Assembly: GCA_017523755.1 (NCBI GenBank)
Contig: JAFWWA010000053.1
Location: 1 to 41,276 of the forward strand
DNA length: 41,276 bases
Direction of reading: 5' to 3'
Source of the DNA: Christensenellaceae bacterium
Lineage (GTDB): Bacteria > Bacillota > Clostridia > Christensenellales > Christensenellaceae
The notes beneath the pieces were generated by a model. It worked only from the letters and a program-made list of their open reading frames with translations, was not told the DNA's origin and searched no databases. Shown piece by piece: positions 9,263 through 16,676 of this stretch (the stretch's first letter is position 1; each line of letters begins with the position of its first letter). A program made the position numbers and the translations under genes.

Positions 9263-10682
9263 AGTTCCTCTCTGTCATCTCGTCGGTCCTTAATATATAT
9301 GACAGAACATCCTTTACCATGGCGGACCTCACTATTTTCCTGTCGCCCCTGAGTATCCTCTTCGATATCCCGCCCCCGCCCATGGCAAGTATATCGACGG
9401 CTTCCTCCATGATATCGATATTGTATATGCACGGATCTCCGTTCTTCTCATATCCGCAGTTCTCAAGATTCCCCGTCATATACTTCTGCCTGTACATGTA
9501 ATAGGGCGTATATCCGTTTTCCCTGAGTATCTCCTGCGCCGTTGAAACAGTCTCCTCCGCGGTCTTCGAATCCATGAAAAGATCCTCGTTGTCCCGTACG
9601 AATCTTGACGCCCTTTTGAGTGCAAGGCTGTGGACGGTTATGTTCGAGGCGCCGGTGCCTATCACTTCCCTTATGCTCTTTTCCACGGTCTTTGCATCCT
9701 CCCCCGGCAGGCCGGCGATGAGGTCACAGTTTATGCTTCTGAATCCGAAGCCGGCCGCAAGCTCTATCTTCTCAAAAAAATCCTCGGCCGTGTGGGCCCT
9801 TCCGATCCTTCTTAACGTCATGTCGGAGGTGGTCTGGGCGTTGACGCTTATCCGGTCCGCCCCGGCCTCCTTTATAAGGGCAAGCTTTTCCTCATCTATC
9901 GTATCGGGGCGTCCCGCCTCGACGGTGAACTCGCACCCTCCCGCGATCCTTCCCGCAGCCTCGAGTACCCTTTCAAGCTCATGCGCGGGAAGAGCTGTCG
10001 GAGTCCCTCCCCCTATGTATACGCTCCTTACTTTCCTGCCTTCGATAAGGGGATATGACGCCTCTATCTGTCTTATGAGGCTGTCCGTGTATTTTTTCTC
10101 CATGCTCCCGTCCTTCGACGTCAGGACTGAAGAAAAAGTGCAGTAAGCGCACTTCGACACGCAGATGGGTATACCGATATAAATGTCTATGTCGTCGCTG
10201 CCCGCCTGATCGAGCACGTCCTTCTGAGCATAATAGATATCCCTAAGAAGAGCCGTTTTCCCGTCCGATACATGGAACTCGTCTTTAAAGAGCTCAAGCG
10301 CCCCTTCTATTCCCGCTGTCCCGGCTGTATCCCTGAAAAGCTTTGTCGGGCGGACTCCGGTGAGCGAGCCCCACGGAGGACTTTTCCCGGTATATTTGGA
10401 CAGAAGGCCGTATATGCAGCTTTTTGCTGCCCGCTTAAAGTATCTTTTTTTCTCCAGGGCTGAAAGGCCTTCCGTGTCCCGGCCGTTAAAAGAATACTCC
10501 GCCGCCTTCCTTCCGTCTTCGAACAGCTCTGCCCTGTGGCTGTTCCCTGCCGAGGAATGAACGATAAGGAGACCTTCTTCCGTATATCCGTCTTCGATCT
10601 TCCTCACAGGAAGAAAAAGCCTGGCTTCTTCGCACAGGTCGTCACGGAAATCAGGCTTGTCAGTGATCAGATTCAGTTTCAT
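9237..10682 (-). CDS. hemZ: Coproporphyrinogen dehydrogenase HemZ-type radical SAM protein
   Basis: The 481-residue protein has an N-terminal region typical of the HemZ branch (about 1-160), then a radical SAM core with CX3CX2C at Cys174, Cys178 and Cys181 (ICVSKCAYCTF) and the 'YIGGGTPTA' SAM-binding segment (222-230). HemZ proteins are oxygen-independent coproporphyrinogen-III oxidase homologues. In anaerobic Clostridia without other haem genes nearby the substrate may differ, so the enzymatic name is by family. It overlaps the hydrolase gene upstream by four bases and the patatin gene downstream by 26 bases. Confidence 0.87.
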   Translation of the reverse strand: MKLNLITDKPDFRDDLCEEARLFLPVRKIEDGYTEEGLLIVHSSAGNSHRAELFEDGRKAAEYSFNGRDTEGLSALEKKRYFKRAAKSCIYGLLSKYTGKSPPWGSLTGVRPTKLFRDTAGTAGIEGALELFKDEFHVSDGKTALLRDIYYAQKDVLDQAGSDDIDIYIGIPICVSKCAYCTFSSVLTSKDGSMEKKYTDSLIRQIEASYPLIEGRKVRSVYIGGGTPTALPAHELERVLEAAGRIAGGCEFTVEAGRPDTIDEEKLALIKEAGADRISVNAQTTSDMTLRRIGRAHTAEDFFEKIELAAGFGFRSINCDLIAGLPGEDAKTVEKSIREVIGTGASNITVHSLALKRASRFVRDNEDLFMDSKTAEETVSTAQEILRENGYTPYYMYRQKYMTGNLENCGYEKNGDPCIYNIDIMEEAVDILAMGGGGISKRILRGDRKIVRSAMVKDVLSYILRTDEMTERNYELFGRNK

Positions 10683-11305
10683 AGCATGCTCATAAAGGGA
10701 TTGTTGTCTTTTTCGAAAAGCAGCGACGTGGATTCGCCGTGTCCAGGAAGGACCGTCGGGTCGCCCTCTACGGTCAGTATCTTTTTAAGGGAATTCTCAA
10801 GTATCTCGAAGCTTCCTCCGGGAAGATCCGTCCTTCCTATTCCCATATGGAACAGGGTATCGCCTGAAAACAGCTCTCCCTCCGCTATATAGCATACACT
10901 TCCCCTCGTGTGTCCCGGGGTATGCATGACGTAGAGCGAAAGTCCGGCCTCATTTATGATGTCGCCGTCCTCGGCCACTTCATCGGAAAGAGATGTCTTC
11001 ACCGGTCCGCCTGTCATCATAAGGCTCAGGTTCTTTTCCGGATCCTCAAGCATCTCATCATCGTTCCTGTGTATATAGACCGAAGCCCCGGTCTTTTTCC
11101 TCAGATCGTCGGCACTCATTATATGGTCGAAATGCCCGTGGGTGAGCAGTATCGCTCTTAGCCTCAGCTGCTCCTCCTTAAGCACAGAAAGCACCCTCTC
11201 AGCCGGACAGGAAGCATCGATTATGACCGCGTCGTGGGAACCTTCATTGAACAGTATGTACATATTTGCGGCAGCGGGGCCGCCTGTCATCTTTATGATC
11301 TCCAT
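10679..11305 (-). CDS. Metallo-beta-lactamase-fold hydrolase (glyoxalase II-like)
   Basis: The 208-residue protein contains the metal-binding motif THGHFDH (about 55-61), a second-shell histidine in 'HTPGHTRGS', the bridging Asp in 'FSGDTLF' and a final His in 'LPGHGE'. This is the small glyoxalase II/YqgX-like type that hydrolyses thioesters or related compounds in the cytoplasm. ATG 11305 is preferred (AGGAAG at 11320-11315, nine bases upstream), although the adjacent TTG at 11308 is also possible. Its ribosome site overlaps the end of dtd, and its stop overlaps the hemZ start. The dtd-MBL pairing is common in Firmicutes near relA. Confidence 0.9.
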   Translation of the reverse strand: MEIIKMTGGPAAANMYILFNEGSHDAVIIDASCPAERVLSVLKEEQLRLRAILLTHGHFDHIMSADDLRKKTGASVYIHRNDDEMLEDPEKNLSLMMTGGPVKTSLSDEVAEDGDIINEAGLSLYVMHTPGHTRGSVCYIAEGELFSGDTLFHMGIGRTDLPGGSFEILENSLKKILTVEGDPTVLPGHGESTSLLFEKDNNPFMSML

Positions 11306-11311
11306 CAAAAA

Positions 11312-11758
11312 CTACTTCCTTCTGGAATCTATTATTATAGTCACCGGGCCCTCATTCACGAGAGAGACCTTCATCTCCGCGCCGAACGTGCCTGTCTTTA
11401 CGGGTATCCCCCTGCTTCTGAACTCCCCTATCGCCTTCTCATACATCATATTCGCGGCGGCAGGATCCCCTGCCTCCACATAGCTCGGCCTGTTGCCCTT
11501 TTTTGTATCCGCAAGGAGCGTGAACTGAGACACCAGAAGCATCTCTCCTCCGATATCCGTCACCGAACGGTTCATAACGCCGTTATCATCATCGAATATC
11601 CTGAGCCCGGACACCTTCCTTACGATATACTGCAGATCCTCGTCAGTGTCCCCGTCAGCGACGCCCAGGAGCACCATCAGTCCCTGACCTATCCCCCGGG
11701 TCTCTTCCCCTTTTATCTCGACTTTTGCCGACGACACCCTCTGTACTACCGTCTTCAT
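11312..11758 (-). CDS. dtd: D-aminoacyl-tRNA deacylase
   Basis: The 148-residue protein has the two family signatures: SQFTL (77-81) and the Gly-Pro motif in 'NEGPVT' (135-140), where NxGP provides the cross-dimer chirality filter. It removes D-amino acids (and glycine from tRNA-Ala) from mischarged tRNA as a homodimer. It overlaps the kinase gene upstream by four bases (ATGA) and sits six bases before the metallo-hydrolase gene. Length is normal. Confidence 0.96.
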   Translation of the reverse strand: MKTVVQRVSSAKVEIKGEETRGIGQGLMVLLGVADGDTDEDLQYIVRKVSGLRIFDDDNGVMNRSVTDIGGEMLLVSQFTLLADTKKGNRPSYVEAGDPAAANMMYEKAIGEFRSRGIPVKTGTFGAEMKVSLVNEGPVTIIIDSRRK

Positions 11759-12597
11759 ATCTCCCTGCCTGTTATGCCCATCCTTGTGCAGACGGTCTTT
11801 CCGGATAATATATCCGAGAGCGAGTGCCTTGCGTGGGCTATTATGACTTCCGAGCCGTTCATGACCGAGCGCCTTGCGAACTGAAGCTTTGCCGCAGCTC
11901 CGTTAGAACCTCTTCTCGATGTCCCGTGGCAGTATGATATAAGCTCGTCGATCTTTTTATCCATCTCTTCGGCATTGTCCGCATGGACGTCCCTTATAAT
12001 GGTGGAAGGATCGTTGGGATCCATGTAGATGCCTTCCGACGAGGTAAGTATTATGAGTTTTCTTGCTCTTACAAGACCGGCTATGACAGCCGCGGTCTCA
12101 TCGTTGTCTATGCACTCGACGACCTCATCGTTCGTCTTCCTCAGCGCGGCTATCTCCATCTTCCTGTTCTCTTCGTTCGATACCGGGTCATTGTAGTTGA
12201 CTATGGGGATGGCGTTCTGGTTGGCGCACCTGAAAAAGAACCTTCTTAAATGCTCTTCCTTTTCCTTGTCGTTGAAATGGCTGTGTTCGACCAGGACCTG
12301 TCTTACGGAATAGCTCGAGTCGATGAACTTCCTGTAGAATTCCATCAGTATCGTCTGCCCCTGTGAGGAATAGTCCGTCTTGATCTCCTCCATGTCGCCA
12401 AGCAGCTCCCGGCCTCCGTTCCTCTTCATGTAGTCTATCCTTCCTATCTCGGTAGCTCCCGAGCTTACAAGGATATAACCGGGCTTAAGCTCTCCGGCGA
12501 GCCTGGAAATGATATTGTAATCGATATCATTGTCCTCTTTCCTTACAAGCGCCATAGAGCCTATCTTTACGACTATATCAAAATCAAATCCTGCCAT
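11755..12597 (-). CDS. Amino-acid-kinase family protein, glutamate 5-kinase-like
   Basis: The 280-residue protein has the amino-acid-kinase fold and resembles the kinase domain of ProB: 'VVKIGSMAL' (9-17), 'ILVSSGATEIGR' (42-53), 'ECIDNDETAA' (161-170, ProB-type DND) and 'ILTSSEGIY' (183-191). It lacks the C-terminal PUA domain, and several positions differ from canonical ProB (SSGAIAxG becomes SSGATEIG). No proA lies in the window. Glutamate phosphorylation is plausible, but another acid substrate is possible, so no symbol is given. It is the first gene of the operon kinase-dtd-hydrolase-hemZ-patatin, with GGAG eight bases before ATG 12597. Confidence 0.75.
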   Translation of the reverse strand: MAGFDFDIVVKIGSMALVRKEDNDIDYNIISRLAGELKPGYILVSSGATEIGRIDYMKRNGGRELLGDMEEIKTDYSSQGQTILMEFYRKFIDSSYSVRQVLVEHSHFNDKEKEEHLRRFFFRCANQNAIPIVNYNDPVSNEENRKMEIAALRKTNDEVVECIDNDETAAVIAGLVRARKLIILTSSEGIYMDPNDPSTIIRDVHADNAEEMDKKIDELISYCHGTSRRGSNGAAAKLQFARRSVMNGSEVIIAHARHSLSDILSGKTVCTRMGITGREI

Positions 12598-12659
12598 GCT
12601 TTTATCTCCGGTCTTAACGAATGATGATCTGTTGAACGTTTTTTAAAGAGTCCGTCTGA

Positions 12660-12688
12660 ATTTTATCATTTCTCATCCCCAATGTAAA
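12660..12688 (-). promoter_or_regulatory. Likely promoter of the kinase-dtd-hemZ operon
   Basis: On the minus strand TTTACA (12688-12683), a 17-base spacer and TAAAAT (12665-12660) lie about 60 bases upstream of the kinase start. An imperfect inverted repeat (CTCAT and ATGAG, with ATCAT and ATGAT outside) spans the promoter at about 12664-12697 and could be an operator. Confidence 0.55.
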
Positions 12689-12820
12689 TGAGATGATACG
12701 GGCAGGTTTTTAATGCGGTATACCGTGCGGCCTTTCATCCTTCTTACGCCGGTATCCGCGGGACCGCGGCGGCGGAACACCGGGACGATGATCACCGGGT
12801 TAGCCACAGGGCCCCGTCTG

Positions 12821-12829
12821 TGATATACT
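12821..12829 (+). promoter_or_regulatory. Possible extended -10 promoter of exonuclease III gene
   Basis: TGATATACT (TG plus TATACT at 12824-12829) lies 31 bases before the start codon. No good -35 box is visible. Confidence 0.4.
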
Positions 12830-12860
12830 TTATATGCATTTTACTGTTAAGGGGAACGAT

Positions 12861-13622
12861 ATGAAACTTGTATCCTGGAATGTCAACGGCCTCAGGGCCT
12901 GTATAGGAAAGGGATTTTTTGAAGCCATGGATAAGCTCGACGCGGATTACCTCTGCATCCAGGAGAGCAAAATGTCTTTAGGGCAGGCTGAGGTCGACAC
13001 TCCTTTATACGATCAGTACTGGAATTCGGCCATTAAGAAGGGATATTCCGGAACGGTAATCTTCAGGAAAAAGGACCTGCCCGTGATCTCTTGTACGAAC
13101 GATATCCCTGATCAGACGGGAGAAGGGCGCCTCATCACGCTCGAGACCCCGGGATTCTTCCTCGTCAACTCCTATACGCCGAACGCGCAGCCCGAGCTCA
13201 AACGTCTTGATTACAGGATGAAGTACGAGGACGATCTGAGGGACTACCTCGTCTCCCTCGACAGGATCAAGCCGGTCATACTATGCGGCGACCTGAACGT
13301 CGCACATAACGAGATAGATCTTAAGAATCCGGGCCCCAACAGAGGGAATCCCGGCTTTTCGGACGAGGAAAGGGCAAAGATGACCGAGCTCCTTTCGTCT
13401 GGATTCACGGACTCATTCAGATTCCTTTACCCTGACAGGAAGGACGCTTATTCCTGGTGGTCATACAGGGCGCAGTCTAGGGACAGGAATATAGGATGGA
13501 GGATAGACTATTTCATAGTATCAAAGAGGCTTGAGCAAGAGATAGAGGATGCAGGGATAATGCCGGACATATACGGAAGCGACCACTGCCCTGTCTACCT
13601 CATACTTAAAGACGGCATTTAA
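12861..13622 (+). CDS. Exodeoxyribonuclease III / AP endonuclease
   Basis: The 253-residue protein is an ExoA/XthA-type AP endonuclease for base excision repair. Motifs seen are 'LVSWNVNGLRA' near the start, 'LCIQESKM' (metal-binding Glu), 'CGDLNVAHNEIDL' (catalytic Asp, Asn), 'RIDYFIVS' and 'GSDHCPV' (catalytic Asp-His). ATG 12861 is chosen because AAGGGG (12849-12854) lies six bases before it and the family begins exactly here. An upstream in-frame ATG at 12834 lies next to the putative promoter. It is a single-gene unit, followed closely by the methionine locus promoter. Confidence 0.95.
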   Translation: MKLVSWNVNGLRACIGKGFFEAMDKLDADYLCIQESKMSLGQAEVDTPLYDQYWNSAIKKGYSGTVIFRKKDLPVISCTNDIPDQTGEGRLITLETPGFFLVNSYTPNAQPELKRLDYRMKYEDDLRDYLVSLDRIKPVILCGDLNVAHNEIDLKNPGPNRGNPGFSDEERAKMTELLSSGFTDSFRFLYPDRKDAYSWWSYRAQSRDRNIGWRIDYFIVSKRLEQEIEDAGIMPDIYGSDHCPVYLILKDGI

Positions 13623-13660
13623 AAGACCTCCCGGTACGAAAAAGAGCCTGAAAAATAGTA

Positions 13661-13689
13661 TTGACATTCATTTTGTATGTCCATATAAT
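13661..13689 (+). promoter_or_regulatory. Consensus promoter of the metQNI locus
   Basis: Perfect TTGACA (13661-13666), a 17-base spacer and perfect TATAAT (13684-13689). Transcription should start near 13696, about 230 bases upstream of metQ and 27 bases upstream of the Met-rich leader ORF. Confidence 0.9.
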
Positions 13690-13722
13690 TGCAGTTAGCA
13701 GCTTATCAGAAAGGGGAAAAGC

Positions 13723-13824
13723 ATGAGACACAGCTTTCCGACAAGAGTTATGATGATGTCCCGCATGTGCATGACAGGTATGCACACGGTCTTTCACGTA
13801 TCTTGTTCCGGAAAAGCTTTCTGA
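13723..13824 (+). CDS. Methionine-rich leader peptide (putative attenuation control peptide)
   Basis: A 33-codon ORF starts at ATG 13723 with AAGGGG (13711-13716) six bases upstream and ends with TGA at 13822-13824. Codons 10, 11, 12, 15, 17 and 20 are all ATG, and codon 16 is a Cys codon: MMMSRMCMTGM (10-20). Seven Met in 33 residues is far above background, and the peptide lies between a consensus promoter and an intrinsic terminator ahead of the methionine transporter genes. I infer that it senses charged tRNA-Met: ribosomes would pause on the Met run when methionine is scarce. The peptide itself need not have a function. I do not know of a named family for it. Confidence 0.75.
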   Translation: MRHSFPTRVMMMSRMCMTGMHTVFHVSCSGKAF

Positions 13825-13882
13825 TCCTTCTGCTGCAGTCTGACCATATTAACATCACGTAAAGCTTTAAGGAGCTTTACGT
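13732..13882 (+). promoter_or_regulatory. Putative ribosome-mediated attenuator of metQNI
   Basis: Four segments can pair in alternative ways. Segment 1, AGCTTTCCG (13732-13740), is just before the Met codons. Segment 2, CGGAAAAGCT continuing to TTT (13809-13820), is at the end of the leader ORF. Segment 3, ACGTAAAGCT with TT (13857-13868), and segment 4, AGCTTTACGT (13873-13882), form the terminator. 1:2 pairs over nine bases with one bulged A. 2:3 pairs through AAAGCTTT (13813-13820 with 13861-13868) and would block the terminator. 3:4 is the terminator. A ribosome stalled at codons 10-20 would mask segment 1 and favour 2:3 (read-through); one at the stop codon would cover segment 2 and favour 3:4 (termination). 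A further perfect nine-base match, ATCAGAAAG (13705-13713) with CTTTCTGAT (13817-13825), could also sequester the leader ribosome site. Confidence 0.65.
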
Positions 13883-13887
13883 TTTTT
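13857..13887 (+). terminator. Intrinsic terminator (attenuator) before metQ
   Basis: ACGTAAAGCT (13857-13866) and AGCTTTACGT (13873-13882) form a perfect ten-base stem with a six-base loop, followed by a run of T (13882-13887). It lies downstream of the leader ORF and 42 bases before metQ, so it can only regulate metQ transcription. Confidence 0.9.
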
Positions 13888-13928
13888 ATTTTGTTTTAAA
13901 ATATTTTTTCAATAAAGGAGCATAAAAA

Positions 13929-14783
13929 ATGAAAAAGACAACAGCTTTGACACTGGCACTCGTCCTTATACTGGGATGTGCCCTTGGACTCGTATCCTGC
14001 TCTAAGAAAGCAGCGCTCAAGATCGCCGTTCCCAACGATACGACGAACGAAGCAAGAGCTCTCCTTCTGCTTGAATCGCTCGGATATATCAAGCTCAAGG
14101 ACGGTTCGGGGATCACCGCCACAGTACGCGACATAGAAGAGAACCCGTACAGCATCGAGTTCAGCGAAGTGGAAGCGGCACAGCTCCCCAACATCTTAAA
14201 GGATGTGGACTTTGCCATAATCAACTCCAACTACGCTATCGAAGCCGGGATCAATCCCGCAAAGCAGGCCCTTGCCCTCGAAGGTTCATTCTCGCCCTAC
14301 AGCAACATCCTTGCCGTAAAGGAAGGAAATGAGAACGACCCCGCTATACTGGCGCTCAAGGCTGCGCTTGAGAGCAAACAGGTAGCTGATTTCATCACCG
14401 AGACCTATGACGGTTCCGTCGTGTCCACTGTAGATGCTCTTACCGACGGTTATGACGCTTCAATCGATTACGAAGCGCTCGCAGGAAAGACCATCACCGT
14501 CGCTGCTTCTCCCACTCCCCACGCTGAGATCCTCAAGGTGGCAAAGGAGATACTGGCGGCAAAAGACATCACTCTCGATATCAAGGAATTCACCGATTAC
14601 GTCCAGCCGAACAACGTCGTTGAGAGCGGAGAGATCGATGCCAACTATTTCCAGCATGTTCCGTATCTTGATGACTTCAACAAGAACAACGGGACCCATA
14701 TCGTATCAGTAGCTGGAATCCACGTCGAGCCCCTGGGACTCTACGGCGGAAAGCAGTCGTCTCTCGATGCGATAAAGAAATAA
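13929..14783 (+). CDS. metQ: Methionine-binding lipoprotein MetQ, circularly permuted
   Basis: The 284-residue product has a signal peptide with lipobox LVSC (Cys24) and all conserved MetQ/NlpA motifs, but in swapped order. Directly after the lipobox comes the usual C-terminal half (about 30-166): 'AVPNDTTNEARALLLL' (33-48), 'TATVRDIEENP', 'EAAQLP' and 'NSNYAIEAG' (99-107). A linker (about 167-186) joins it to the usual N-terminal half (187-284): 'TITVAASPTPHAEIL', 'EFTDYVQPN' (220-228), 'ANYFQHVPYL' (238-247) and 'HVEPLGLY', ending 'SLDAIKK'. In canonical MetQ that final segment leads into '...IAVPNDTTNE...'. The break falls at the surface loop before the inter-lobe crossover. Ligand-contacting motifs are intact, so D/L-methionine binding is plausible. 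AAGGAG lies before ATG 13929. It is followed by a hairpin and metNI. Confidence 0.92.
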   Translation: MKKTTALTLALVLILGCALGLVSCSKKAALKIAVPNDTTNEARALLLLESLGYIKLKDGSGITATVRDIEENPYSIEFSEVEAAQLPNILKDVDFAIINSNYAIEAGINPAKQALALEGSFSPYSNILAVKEGNENDPAILALKAALESKQVADFITETYDGSVVSTVDALTDGYDASIDYEALAGKTITVAASPTPHAEILKVAKEILAAKDITLDIKEFTDYVQPNNVVESGEIDANYFQHVPYLDDFNKNNGTHIVSVAGIHVEPLGLYGGKQSSLDAIKK

Positions 14784-14803
14784 CAGTTGCTGAAGCTGTC
14801 ACT

Positions 14804-14833
14804 GCCGGCCGGGCATCGCTCCCGGCCGGTTTT
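14804..14833 (+). terminator. Intercistronic GC-rich hairpin between metQ and metN
   Basis: CCGGCCGGG (14804-14812) pairs perfectly with CCCGGCCGG (14821-14829), followed by only four T residues. It may act as a partial terminator or 3'-end stabiliser, giving more binding protein than ATPase and permease, a common arrangement in ABC importers (inference). Confidence 0.65.
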
Positions 14834-14862
14834 ATCACTGCACCTGATAAGGGAGGATCCTA

Positions 14863-15876
14863 ATGATAGAGATCAGGAACCTTACAAAAACATTTGCCGG
14901 GGCCGACGGGAATATCGAAGCTCTTAAAGACGTCTCCCTCACCATAAACGACGGGGATATATTCGGCATCATAGGAATGAGCGGAGCCGGCAAAAGCACT
15001 CTTGTAAGATGCATAAACATGCTTGAACGGCCCAGCAGCGGTTCGGTCATCATAGACGGTACCGATATCGGGCTTCTTTCCCCTCAGGAGCTCAGGGCCT
15101 TAAGGCGCAGCATCACGATGATCTTCCAGGGGATAGATCTTCTCATGCAGAGGACCTGCCTCAAAAACGTGTGCTTCCCCCTGGAGCTTACGGGAATGAA
15201 AAAACAGGAAGCCGAAAAAAGAGCCCTTGAGCTGCTGGATACGGTCGGGCTCAAAGACAAGGCATTGGCATACCCCGCACAGCTGTCAGGCGGGCAGCAG
15301 CAGAGGGTCGCCATAGCAAGAGCGCTCGCCACAGAGCCCAAGATACTTCTGTGTGACGAGGCTACCTCAGCCCTTGACCCGCAGACCACGCAGTCGATCC
15401 TTGATCTCATAAGGGATATAAACGAGAGGCTCGGGATAACCGTTATAATGATCACCCATCAGATGAGCGTCGTTGAGAGCATCTGCAATAGCGTCGCGAT
15501 ACTCGACAACGGGAGCGTCGTTGAAGAGGGTCTTGTGAGCGAAGTGTTCTCGCATCCGAAGTCCGACGCGGCAAGAAGGCTGGTCTTCCCCGAAGGGGAA
15601 AGCACGGACCTTGCCTTCGACGATGAAAACAGCCATATCGTCCGTGTCGTGTTCAACGGCGCGAAGGCTACGAATACTCCTCTTATAACCCAGATGGCGC
15701 TCGATATCGGCATCGCGGCCAACATCGCCTACGCCTCCACCCGCTGCATAGGGAACGGGGTCTTCGGCACCATGCTTCTAAGCATAAGCGGCGGAGCAGA
15801 AAAGGTCGGACAGGTCATCGATTACCTTCAGGGCACTGAGGATGTTTTTGCGGAGGAGGTCGATCTCAATGTTTGA
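14863..15876 (+). CDS. metN: Methionine ABC transporter ATPase MetN
   Basis: The 337-residue ATPase has Walker A GMSGAGKST (38-46), the Q-loop in 'IFQGIDLL', ABC signature LSGGQQQR (141-148) and Walker B ILLCDE (161-166). The C-terminal region (about 250-337) is the NIL/ACT-like domain that binds methionine and inhibits transport when internal methionine is high (known for MetN). GGGAGG lies seven bases before ATG 14863. Its last codons overlap the metI start. It powers import by the MetNI complex. Confidence 0.96.
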   Translation: MIEIRNLTKTFAGADGNIEALKDVSLTINDGDIFGIIGMSGAGKSTLVRCINMLERPSSGSVIIDGTDIGLLSPQELRALRRSITMIFQGIDLLMQRTCLKNVCFPLELTGMKKQEAEKRALELLDTVGLKDKALAYPAQLSGGQQQRVAIARALATEPKILLCDEATSALDPQTTQSILDLIRDINERLGITVIMITHQMSVVESICNSVAILDNGSVVEEGLVSEVFSHPKSDAARRLVFPEGESTDLAFDDENSHIVRVVFNGAKATNTPLITQMALDIGIAANIAYASTRCIGNGVFGTMLLSISGGAEKVGQVIDYLQGTEDVFAEEVDLNV

Positions 15877-16588
15877 CAAGCTGTTTTCATCCGAAGTCCT
15901 TGCCGAGGCCCTGGATATAATCATGACTGAATTTCCCCTTGCCGTATGGGAAACGCTGTACGTGACCGTTCTTTCCACATTCTTCGCGATAGTGATCGGT
16001 CTTCCTCTGGGGATCCTTCTGGTGGTGGGGGAAGAGAACGGGATCCTTCCGCTTCCCAAAGGGCTGATGCGCATACTTAACATCGTCATAAATCTCTTAA
16101 GGTCGGTGCCTTTCCTCATACTGATGATCCTTGTGTTCCCTCTTACGAGGCTCATAATAGGCACGGTCGTGGGTACCGCCGCTACCATAATCCCTCTTGT
16201 CATCGCATCCTTCCCGTTCATCGCGAGGCTTGCGGAAAGCAGTTTGAGAGAGATAGACCCGAATATAATAGAGGCCAGTCTCTCCATGGGCGCCACGCCT
16301 TTCCAGATCATAACGAAGGTGATGATCCCCGAAAGCGTCCCCTCGCTCATTTCCAACGCCACCATAGCGATAACAACCATCCTCGGATATTCCGCAATGA
16401 GCGGTATAATCGGCGGCGGCGGTCTGGGAAAGATAGCGATAAATTACGGCTATTACAGATATAAATATCTTGTCATGTTCATAGCCGTGATACTTCTCAT
16501 CCTTCTGGTACAGCTCTTCCAGACCATAGGCACGAGGCTTGCCGTAAGGCTCGACAGAAGACAGAAAAACAAGAAGAGCCCCGAATAA
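15869..16588 (+). CDS. metI: Methionine ABC transporter permease MetI
   Basis: The 239-residue integral membrane protein has five or so hydrophobic spans and the EAA loop 'EASLSMGATPFQIITKVMIP' (135-154) that docks on MetN. ATG 15869 is chosen because GGAGGAGG (15852-15859) lies nine bases upstream; the start overlaps the metN stop by eight bases. An upstream in-frame ATG at 15842 lacks a ribosome site. The C-terminus is basic and cytoplasmic. It is the last gene of the metQNI unit, closed by a strong terminator. Confidence 0.95.
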   Translation: MFDKLFSSEVLAEALDIIMTEFPLAVWETLYVTVLSTFFAIVIGLPLGILLVVGEENGILPLPKGLMRILNIVINLLRSVPFLILMILVFPLTRLIIGTVVGTAATIIPLVIASFPFIARLAESSLREIDPNIIEASLSMGATPFQIITKVMIPESVPSLISNATIAITTILGYSAMSGIIGGGGLGKIAINYGYYRYKYLVMFIAVILLILLVQLFQTIGTRLAVRLDRRQKNKKSPE

Positions 16589-16602
16589 ACGGAAGACTTG
16601 CA

Positions 16603-16639
16603 AGGGATCACGGGACGATGAAGTCCGTGATCCTTTTTT
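16603..16639 (+). terminator. Terminator of metQNI
   Basis: GGATCACGG (16605-16613) pairs with CCGTGATCC (16625-16633), with further GAC/GTC pairing inside, followed by six T residues. Confidence 0.92.
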
Positions 16640-16676
16640 CATCCGTTTCGAGGGGTTTAGGAACTGTTATCTGTCA

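Noticed and set aside
13701..13716. CTTATCAGAAAGGGG resembling the start of a SAM (S-box) riboswitch
   Set aside because: The rest of the S-box core (GGCCC..GAAGCC, GGCAACC, closing GATAAG) is absent; the stretch is better explained as the leader ORF ribosome site and one arm of an alternative stem.
15842..15868. Upstream ATG for metI
   Set aside because: No ribosome site; GGAGGAGG lies between it and ATG 15869, which fits the family start.
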